Shown here: positions 7,853 to 13,937 of the stretch, piece after piece | How the letters are laid out: each line of letters opens with the position of its first letter | Numbering within the stretch: the stretch's first letter is position 1 | Assembly: GCF_042643245.1 (NCBI RefSeq) | Contig: NZ_JBHRSK010000004.1 | Coordinates: 310,001-374,000, forward strand | Length of the DNA stretch: 64,000 nt | Direction of reading: 5' to 3' | From: Acidimangrovimonas pyrenivorans | GTDB lineage: Bacteria; Pseudomonadota; Alphaproteobacteria; Rhodobacterales; Rhodobacteraceae | Notes under the pieces: model-generated | What the model saw: only the letters and a program-made list of their open reading frames with translations | Told to the model about the DNA's origin: nothing | Databases searched by the model: none | Translations under genes and position numbers: made by a program

Positions 7853-8320
7853 TCACCGCTCCACGTCGGCGACAGCTGTCATTGTCTTCTGAGCACTCTT
7901 CGCGATTGGGTTTGCCTTCCGGCGCTCTCGCGCGAGACGCTGAAGCTGCGTATTTCGCGCTTCTCTTGACTGCTTGAGCATGTGATCCTCGAGGGACACC
8001 TCGTTGCCGATTGGCTTCCGTCCAAGCGCCCCGGCACTGTATTCGAGCGGGACACCATCGCGCCTCGCGAACGGTCCCCTCACGACGGTGAACGTAGCTT
8101 GCTTCGCTTGCTCGGCCGTCAGCTTAGGCTTGTCATGCATCTCGAAATTGCCGAGCACGACGTTGCGCGCAGCTTCCTGGCCGACCCTCATCGTTGCCTC
8201 TGCTCTTAGATAGAGCTTGCTCTCGTTCTTCCCGGCAGCCTGTCGTCGGATGTATTCCATGTCTTGTCCCTGCCTTCGTGGTTCACGGAAGCCGCGGAAC
8301 ATGCTGAAAAGATTTGACAT
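7853..8320 (-). CDS. Hypothetical basic protein of the island
   Basis: The 155-residue product starts at an ATG (8320) behind GAGGCGAGA. It is rich in R, K, Q and A, without membrane segments, and ends in a long, probably helical, basic stretch (SREARNTQLQRLARERRKAN). I do not recognise a family. It lies between the XRE regulator and the palindrome array on the same strand as the primase gene, so it may be part of one leftward early transcript of the element. A DNA- or RNA-binding role is plausible from charge alone. Confidence 0.55.
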   Translation of the reverse strand: MSNLFSMFRGFREPRRQGQDMEYIRRQAAGKNESKLYLRAEATMRVGQEAARNVVLGNFEMHDKPKLTAEQAKQATFTVVRGPFARRDGVPLEYSAGALGRKPIGNEVSLEDHMLKQSREARNTQLQRLARERRKANPIAKSAQKTMTAVADVER

Positions 8321-8465
8321 TCTCGCCTCTCATGCCGCAGCGCTGCTTCCATGGCCACGAAAGGGAAATAGGAGAACGGCAGCGGCACCCAAATCCTGGT
8401 CCGCATTTTTTCGAGAAAATCCTCAGATCTGGCAGAAGTGTCTGGAAATACGTAGGAAGTTTACG

Positions 8466-8729
8466 TCAGCGCATGTCAATGACACGTGTTGCGCCAGCTG
8501 CGATCGCAACTTCCTCGTCGATTGGCTTTTCAGAAATGACGAGCTGCGCTTTGAGACCGAGAGCACGTGCTATCTGACGAAGAGATTGCCAAGACGCTTC
8601 TCCGGTCCGCTCAATGAGAGACACAGTTTGAGTTGATATCCTGGCTCTTCTCGAGACCTCAAGCTGCGTCAGTCCGCGTGCTTCGCGGATCTCGCGAAGA
8701 GCTACTCCAAGCCTGTTGTTATCTATCAT
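8466..8729 (-). CDS. XRE/Cro-type helix-turn-helix regulator
   Basis: The ATG at 8729 is preceded by GGAGGT at ideal spacing, so I prefer it to the ATG at 8750. The 87-residue protein has a canonical HTH: LREIREARGLTQLEVSRRAR, then ISTQTVSLIERTGEASWQSL. It resembles phage and toxin-antitoxin regulators of the Xre family. It is divergent from the excisionase-like gene with a 91-base gap, the usual place for a repressor that governs integration and excision functions. It may also act on the 18-base palindromes. No toxin gene is next to it. Confidence 0.75.
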   Translation of the reverse strand: MIDNNRLGVALREIREARGLTQLEVSRRARISTQTVSLIERTGEASWQSLRQIARALGLKAQLVISEKPIDEEVAIAAGATRVIDMR

Positions 8730-8820
8730 GCCTACCTCCGGGAAGGACATCTGTGTTCAATGAGCAACAGCAAGTCAAACTGAATTTCTGATTTTCCTGC
8801 GCAGTTCCCTTTCCCTGCGC

Positions 8821-9069
8821 ATGAAAGCACAGCAACTCATGACCGAGGCCCAGGCGGCCGAATTCCTCAGCATAAGCAAGCGCACTCTCTCAGACATGCG
8901 CCGCTCCGGGGAGATCCAGCACTCCATCGTCGGAAAGCGTGGAATCCGATACGAGGAGAGCGACATCAGCGAGTATCTGTCCAGGAAGAAAGTCCGAGCG
9001 ACTCCTCGGATTCTCGCCCAACCACGCAGGGGACAGGCCAGGGCGCAGGCGCTGCTTGACATCATCTGA
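8821..9069 (+). CDS. Excisionase / AlpA-like MerR-type DNA-binding protein
   Basis: The 82-residue product carries a winged-helix motif typical of Xis and AlpA proteins: TEAQAAEFLSISKRTLSDMR, then an IRYEESDISEYLSRKK tail. Such proteins bend the attachment-site DNA and favour excision, or activate it. It lies 43 bases before the integrase start on the same strand, consistent with an xis-int unit. There is no clear ribosome site before the ATG at 8821; an ATG at 8839 is the alternative. Confidence 0.75.
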   Translation: MKAQQLMTEAQAAEFLSISKRTLSDMRRSGEIQHSIVGKRGIRYEESDISEYLSRKKVRATPRILAQPRRGQARAQALLDII

Positions 9070-9112
9070 CAACTGACTCATGCATGCCTTTCTTTGACGA
9101 GTGAGGCATCGC

Positions 9113-10387
9113 ATGAAGACGCTGGAAAAGGTTGGAAGATTCTCGATTTGTGAGGATCGCGGGAAGCTATACTTGCGCTGGTGGGATGCGTTCGCGAAGA
9201 AGACCAAGAGCCAGCAACTCGCGTCGACGAAGCTTCCCGCGGCGAGGAAGGAATCCAAGGAGCTGATCAGGGTCATCATGGACCCGAGCGAGACGATCCT
9301 GCCAACAAGTGGATCAGATCCAACTTTCGGAGAGCTATGGCTCAACTACGAGGCAGAGAAGCGGCAGAAGATCAGCAAGGAGAGGATGCGTCTTCTCGGT
9401 AATCGTCTCGATCTCTACTACCGGCCGAACCTCTGGCAAGTTCGCATGTCGAGGATGGGGCCTGCGCTGCGCGCGCTTGTGAAGCTCTTGAACGACAAGG
9501 GCCTACACCCGAACACCAGCTACGACATCATCTCATCCGCATACGAAGTCCACGCGCTTGCTCACCAGGCCGGATTGACTGGGATTCACCCTGGCCTCAA
9601 GCCGTCCGTCTCAGGGACGACTGCACCAGCAGACAGAACCCCAAAGGGGAGATATCTCGAGTTCAGTGAGATCGGAGCTCTGATAGACGCGGCTCGGAAC
9701 CAGCATGTCCTTGACCAGCTTCTCTTCGCGCTCGGAACTGGCGCCAGGCCTGGGGCGATAGGTGCGCTGAAGTTGAGCCAGATTGACCAGGAACTCGGAG
9801 TCATCAACCTGCTCGGGGAAGGGGAGATTGAGTCGAACAAGCGGCGTCCGATTGTCCCTATCACTGGCCCCATGAAGCAGATCATCGAGAGACGAATGTT
9901 ATCACCTGGGAGTGGCTTCCTAATCGAGTGGGGAGGAGACAGGGCTGTTGCATCGAGGAACAACACTCAAGTCATTCAACGCCTCGTCAAACGAGCTGGG
10001 ATAAGAAACGACGGGAAGATCAAGGCGAACTGGTATTCAATCCGCAGGACTCTTGCGGACTGGCTCAATGGCCGCGTCAGTGACGCAGCGATCTCAAGCG
10101 TGCTCGGCCACTTCGAGATTTCAGCACGTGACAGAAGCCGTCTGTTCGAGGAAGGAAGCCCGACAACTGACATCTACAAGCGCCGGATGCTCGAGCCGAT
10201 CTATCAGGTCGCAGAGGTCCTCGAAGCAGAGTGGTGGCCGGAAATTCAGAAGCATACGAGCCTGGAACTGAAGCAACTGAAGCAACCGAGCCGGCGCGGC
10301 CAAGAAAACAAGGGTAAAGATGAAAACAAAAGCCATGTCCACGACGTCCAGATCACCCGCGAGAGCCCGAACTACCGCGTCGGCTGA
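9113..10387 (+). CDS. Tyrosine recombinase (integrase), C-terminus fused to the guaB tail
   Basis: I take the ATG at 9113 (GAGG seven bases upstream) over the GTG at 9101, giving 424 residues. The catalytic domain shows the first arginine in GTGARPGAIGALKL, a lysine in the following beta hairpin (ESNKRRPIVPI), SIRRTLADWL with box-II arginine, VLGHFE, and the nucleophile in TTDIYKRR. The box-II histidine of H-x-x-R reads as tyrosine (YSIRR), a tolerated but less common variant. The last 18 codons (10331-10387) match the C-terminus of IMP dehydrogenase, so the reading frame crosses the attachment site and ends in host DNA. The natural pre-integration C-terminus would differ. Confidence 0.9.
   Translation: MKTLEKVGRFSICEDRGKLYLRWWDAFAKKTKSQQLASTKLPAARKESKELIRVIMDPSETILPTSGSDPTFGELWLNYEAEKRQKISKERMRLLGNRLDLYYRPNLWQVRMSRMGPALRALVKLLNDKGLHPNTSYDIISSAYEVHALAHQAGLTGIHPGLKPSVSGTTAPADRTPKGRYLEFSEIGALIDAARNQHVLDQLLFALGTGARPGAIGALKLSQIDQELGVINLLGEGEIESNKRRPIVPITGPMKQIIERRMLSPGSGFLIEWGGDRAVASRNNTQVIQRLVKRAGIRNDGKIKANWYSIRRTLADWLNGRVSDAAISSVLGHFEISARDRSRLFEEGSPTTDIYKRRMLEPIYQVAEVLEAEWWPEIQKHTSLELKQLKQPSRRGQENKGKDENKSHVHDVQITRESPNYRVG
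10331..10387 (+). other. Displaced guaB 3' end: right attachment site of the island
   Basis: The bases encode SHVHDVQITRESPNYRVG and a stop. The E. coli GuaB C-terminus reads SHVHDVTITKESPNYRLGS, so this is the end of IMP dehydrogenase. Upstream of it the sequence is AT-rich island DNA; downstream it is GC-rich host DNA. The crossover core must lie within or near this segment. The complete guaB, rebuilt by the other attachment site, should lie to the left outside the window. Confidence 0.8.
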
Positions 10388-10401
10388 GGCGCGGGGCGGC
10401 G

Positions 10402-11049
10402 TCAGCAGGCATCCCGCGCCGGCTCCCGCCGCCGGGCGAAGGCGTCGACGCAAGTCGTGATCCAGGTCTCGGCGGCGCGCTGCTGCGCCGCCACGCTGTC
10501 GGGGCCGCGCAGCATGCCCTCCAGCGCCAGCTCGGACAGGTCGTGCAGGCCGATCGTCGCCAGCACGTGGCGCAGGTAGGGGGTGAGGAAATCCGCCTGC
10601 CCATGGGGCCCGCTCACGCGGCCGCCGCAACTCGCGATCAGGAAGACCGGCCGGTCGGCAAGCAGGCCCTGCTTGCCGGTCGCCGTGGTGCGGAAGCTCC
10701 GCCCCGGGCGGACCACGAGGTCGATCCAGGCCTTGAGGCTGGCCGGCACCGTGAAATTGTGCATCGGCGTGTCGATGACGACGGCGCTGGCGGTCTCCAG
10801 TTCGGCGATCAGGCGCTCCGAGGCTTCCAACACCCGCCGCTGGGCGGGGCTGCGCGCGGGTTCCGCGGTCAGCGAGGCCTCGGCGAAGGCGCGGTCGGGC
10901 AGGGCGGGCGGTTCGGCCGCCAGATCTCGGCGCAGATGCGTCAGCCCACCCGTGGCGCAGAGCCGGGCCGCCAGCTGGTCGCCGGTGAGGCGGCTATGCG
11001 CGTCCGCTCCGTGCGGGCTGGCGCTGACATGAAGCAGGGAGCCGGTCAT
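10402..11049 (-). CDS. FMN-dependent NADH-azoreductase family flavoprotein
   Basis: The 215-residue product has the flavodoxin-like fold of AzoR/NQO1-type enzymes. It shows an N-terminal strand LLHVSASPHG for FMN phosphate binding, the middle motif DTPMHNFTVPASLKAWIDLV and LIASCGGRVSG. These enzymes reduce quinones and azo compounds with NADH. It is the last gene of a three-gene unit (CMD, GNAT, azoreductase) and starts 9 bases after the GNAT stop. The divergent MarR regulator suggests that the unit answers to quinones, phenolics or oxidants. It is the first complete host gene after the island. Confidence 0.85.
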   Translation of the reverse strand: MTGSLLHVSASPHGADAHSRLTGDQLAARLCATGGLTHLRRDLAAEPPALPDRAFAEASLTAEPARSPAQRRVLEASERLIAELETASAVVIDTPMHNFTVPASLKAWIDLVVRPGRSFRTTATGKQGLLADRPVFLIASCGGRVSGPHGQADFLTPYLRHVLATIGLHDLSELALEGMLRGPDSVAAQQRAAETWITTCVDAFARRREPARDAC

Positions 11050-11058
11050 CGCGTCCCT

Positions 11059-11502
11059 CTACGCGACCGGGGCCAGGAAGCGCAGCGCCGTTGCCAGCAG
11101 CCCCTGCCGGAAGTAGAACCGCTGGCCGAGCGCGTTGCTCATCGGCGTGTCCAGCGCCAGCCGGTCGCAGCCGAGCCGCCGCGCCTCCTGCTTCAGCCGC
11201 GCCATCAGCACCGCGCCATGGCCGGCGCTGCGGGCCTCGGCGTCGGTCACCAGGTCGTCGACATAGAGGTGCCGGCCGTGGATCATGTTCTCCTGCACCC
11301 GGTAGCCGGCCAGCGCCACCGGCCGGTCGCCCTGCCACAGCGCCAGCAGCCGGTAGCCTGCATCGTGCTGGCGCCGCCAGCGGGCGACGAACTCCCCGGC
11401 CGAGGTCAGGTGCGGCCGCAGCTGGCGCATCAGCGGATAGCAGGCGCGCAGCTCGGCCTCGCCGTCGACGGCACGCAGGCCGTCCTCGAACGCCGCCTCC
11501 AT
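11059..11502 (-). CDS. GNAT-family N-acetyltransferase
   Basis: The ATG at 11502 overlaps the stop of the upstream gene (ATGA), which fixes the start and gives 147 residues. The acetyl-CoA-binding motif A is visible as VDDLVTDAEARSAGHGAVLM, followed by LALDTPMSNALGQRFYFRQG. The substrate cannot be read from sequence. It is the middle gene of the operon with a carboxymuconolactone decarboxylase-like protein and an azoreductase, so detoxification of a small molecule is plausible. Confidence 0.8.
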   Translation of the reverse strand: MEAAFEDGLRAVDGEAELRACYPLMRQLRPHLTSAGEFVARWRRQHDAGYRLLALWQGDRPVALAGYRVQENMIHGRHLYVDDLVTDAEARSAGHGAVLMARLKQEARRLGCDRLALDTPMSNALGQRFYFRQGLLATALRFLAPVA

Positions 11503-11978
11503 CACGCCGCCTCCCGGCTGCGCAGGCTGGGGGCGAAGCGCAGGCCGACGCCAAGCCGGTTCCAGGCGTTGATCGTGGCGATCGCGGCGGTCAGGGCGAC
11601 GATCTCGGTCTCGGTGAACACGGCCCGCAGGGCGGCGTGGAGCGGCTCGGGCACGCCGTCGGGGCCGATCTCGGTCAGGCATTCGGCCCAGGCCAGCGCC
11701 GCCTGTTCCCGGGCGTCGAACAGCCCCGCGTCGCGCCAGCAGGCGACGAGGTCGAGCTTGTCCTGCGCCACGCCAAGCCCACGCGCGAGATCGAGGTGGT
11801 AGCGCAGGCAGAAGGTGCAGCCGTTGATCTGGGAGACCCGGATTTTCACCAGCTCGCTCAGGGCCTTGTCCAGGCCGGCATCACCGGCCGCCTTGCCGAG
11901 GGCAAGCAGCGCCGGCTGGGCGCCGGGCAGGATCCGGGTGAAATCGGCATAGTCGACACGGCTGTCTGTGGTCGTCAT
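11502..11978 (-). CDS. Carboxymuconolactone decarboxylase / AhpD-like protein
   Basis: The 158-residue product begins MTTTDSRVDYADFTRILPGA and carries the AhpD-type redox motif in NGCTFCLRYHLDLAR (C-x-x-C-x-x-x-H). Proteins of this family act as peroxidase partners or decarboxylase-like enzymes; those with CxxC are usually redox-active. It heads the operon facing the divergent marR gene, and its promoter must lie in the 66-base gap. Longer frames upstream are GC-rich shadows over marR. Confidence 0.85.
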   Translation of the reverse strand: MTTTDSRVDYADFTRILPGAQPALLALGKAAGDAGLDKALSELVKIRVSQINGCTFCLRYHLDLARGLGVAQDKLDLVACWRDAGLFDAREQAALAWAECLTEIGPDGVPEPLHAALRAVFTETEIVALTAAIATINAWNRLGVGLRFAPSLRSREAA

Positions 11979-12007
11979 GGCTGGTCCTTTCTCCGGCGGT
12001 CGCCTAA

Positions 12008-12042
12008 TATCAAAGCACGAACAACATATAAGAGCACTGATA
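12008..12042. promoter_or_regulatory. Operator-like dyad between the CMD operon and marR
   Basis: TATCAAAGC (12008-12016) and GCACTGATA (12034-12042) are inverted with seven of nine positions complementary. The dyad fills the short divergent gap and reaches to within three bases of the marR start codon. The region is unusually AT-rich for this genome. It fits an autoregulated MarR-type operator controlling both directions. Confidence 0.5.
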
Positions 12043-12044
12043 AT

Positions 12045-12539
12045 ATGCGCAAGAGGCGAAACATCCCCGATGTCGGCGAGGGCAAGCGGGGCGAGGACGG
12101 CCATCTGGGCTACCTGCTGCGCCAGGCGGCGCAGGTCTATCGCAACCGGGCCGACCGGGCGCTGAGCGATCTCGGCATCACGCCGCCGCAATTCTCGGTC
12201 CTGACCATGCTGGCGGCCTATCCCGGGCGCTCGGGCGCCGATATCGCCCGGCTGGCGATGCTGACGCCGCAGACGGTCAGCGTGATCATCGGGAACCTGG
12301 AAAAGCGCGGCGCGATCCTGCGCCGGCCGCATCCGGTGCATGGCCGGATCCAGACCATCGAGCTGACCGGGGAGGGGCGGGCGCTGCTGACCGCGGCGCG
12401 GGCCCGGATGCAGCGGCTGGAAGAGGAACTGACCGCCAATGTCAGCGCCGGGGACGAAGCGGCGGTGCGGCGCTGGCTGGTCGGCGTCGCGGTCGTGGCC
12501 GGTGCCGACGATGATGGCGAAGACCCGCCCCGGGCTTGA
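12045..12539 (+). CDS. MarR-family transcriptional regulator
   Basis: The 164-residue product starts at ATG 12045. It shows the MarR winged helix: LGITPPQFSVLTMLAAYPGR, GADIARLAMLTPQTVSVIIG NLEKRGAI and the wing RRPHPVHGRIQTIELTGEG. No cysteine pair is evident, so ligand binding rather than thiol oxidation is more likely. It is divergent from the CMD/GNAT/azoreductase operon and probably represses it and itself. Confidence 0.85.
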   Translation: MRKRRNIPDVGEGKRGEDGHLGYLLRQAAQVYRNRADRALSDLGITPPQFSVLTMLAAYPGRSGADIARLAMLTPQTVSVIIGNLEKRGAILRRPHPVHGRIQTIELTGEGRALLTAARARMQRLEEELTANVSAGDEAAVRRWLVGVAVVAGADDDGEDPPRA

Positions 12540-12641
12540 CCCTGCGGGCAAGAGGCGGCATCCGCGTGGCAACCGCCGGAACTCGCGCGGCCACCGGACC
12601 CCGGGGCTGCGCCTTGCCCGCCCCTAGCACGAGCACCCGCC

Positions 12642-13814
12642 ATGACCCCAGCCGCCCGCCTTTCCGCCGCCATCGAGATCCTCGACCGCATCCGCGACGG
12701 CAGCGCCGCCGAGCCGGCGCTGTCGGGCTGGGCCCGGGCCAGCCGCTTCGCCGGCTCCGGCGACCGGGCGGCGATCCGCGACCTGGTCTTCACCGCCCTG
12801 CGCTGCCGCCGTTCCCATGCCGCGCTCGGCGGGGCCGACAGCGGCCGCGGGCTGATCCTCGGCGGGCTGCGCGAGGCGGGGACCGAGATCGACGCCCTGT
12901 TCACCGGCGAGCGCCACGCCCCGGCGCCGTTGAGCGAGGCCGAGCGGGCGCATCTGGCGGCGCCGATCGAACTGGACCGGCTGGTGGCGCTCGACTGCCC
13001 CGACTGGCTGGCACCGCAGCTCGAGGCCAGCCTGGGGGCGGATTTCGCGCCGGTGATGGAGGCCCTGCGCCAGCGCGCGCCGGTCTTCCTACGGGTCAAC
13101 ACGGCCAGGGCGACTGTCGCCGAGGTGCAGGAAAGGCTGGCGGCGGAGGGCATCGCTACCCGGCCCGTCGCCCTTTCCAAGACCGCGCTGGAAGTCACCG
13201 GGAACGCGCGGAAAATCCAGAATGGCGCCTGCTATCGCGAGGGCCTGGTCGAGCTGCAGGACGCCGCCTCGCAGGCGCTGGTCGAGGCGCTGCCGCTGGC
13301 GCCGGGGCAGAAGGTGCTCGACTATTGCGCCGGCGGCGGCGGCAAGTCGCTGGCGATGGCGGCGCGGGCGGCGCTGACGCTCTATGCCCATGACGCCGCC
13401 CCGCGCCGGATGCGCGACCTCGGCCCGCGGGCCGGGCGCGCCGGGGCGGAGATCGTCCAGCTGGCCACGGCCGAGGTGCCGGGCCGGGCGCCCTATGACC
13501 TGGTGCTGCTGGACGTGCCCTGCTCGGGCAGCGGCAGCTGGCGCCGGGCGCCCGAGGCGAAATGGGCGCTGACCCCGGAGCGGCTGGAAGAACTGACCCG
13601 GATCCAGTCCGATATCCTCGAAAAGACGGCGCCCTGCGTGGCCGGGGGCGGCACGCTGGCCTATGCCACCTGTTCGCTGCTGGCGGTCGAGAACGGCGCC
13701 CGGATCGCCGCCTTCCGCGCCGCCCATCCCGAATGGCACCTGGTCGAGGAACGCCGCTTCACCCCGCTCGACGGCGGCGACGGCTTCTATCTCGCGCTCT
13801 TGACGCGCGGCTGA
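12642..13814 (+). CDS. rsmB: RsmB/NOP-family 16S rRNA m5C methyltransferase
   Basis: The 390-residue product has the SAM-binding motif VLDYCAGGGGKSLAMA and both catalytic cysteine motifs, LLDVPCSGSGSWRR and YATCSLL. The N-terminal part is shorter than the NusB-like domain of E. coli RsmB (about 430 residues). It should methylate C5 of a cytosine in 16S rRNA. The exact target base is not certain from sequence, so the symbol is by family. Confidence 0.8.
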   Translation: MTPAARLSAAIEILDRIRDGSAAEPALSGWARASRFAGSGDRAAIRDLVFTALRCRRSHAALGGADSGRGLILGGLREAGTEIDALFTGERHAPAPLSEAERAHLAAPIELDRLVALDCPDWLAPQLEASLGADFAPVMEALRQRAPVFLRVNTARATVAEVQERLAAEGIATRPVALSKTALEVTGNARKIQNGACYREGLVELQDAASQALVEALPLAPGQKVLDYCAGGGGKSLAMAARAALTLYAHDAAPRRMRDLGPRAGRAGAEIVQLATAEVPGRAPYDLVLLDVPCSGSGSWRRAPEAKWALTPERLEELTRIQSDILEKTAPCVAGGGTLAYATCSLLAVENGARIAAFRAAHPEWHLVEERRFTPLDGGDGFYLALLTRG

Positions 13815-13937
13815 GCGCGGGCCTTAATCAACCCAGAGACGAGTTTCGCGCCGGGATTTCCCTGCGATTAAGGTGTAGTTAATTCTTTTTCACACCGAAT
13901 GCGGGGCAGGCGATTCACGACGGAGGAAGGGGGCGCC

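Noticed and set aside
10543..11802. Plus-strand frame of 419 codons over the azoreductase/GNAT/CMD genes
   Set aside because: The minus-strand genes have clear family motifs and coupled starts; this frame is a compositional shadow.
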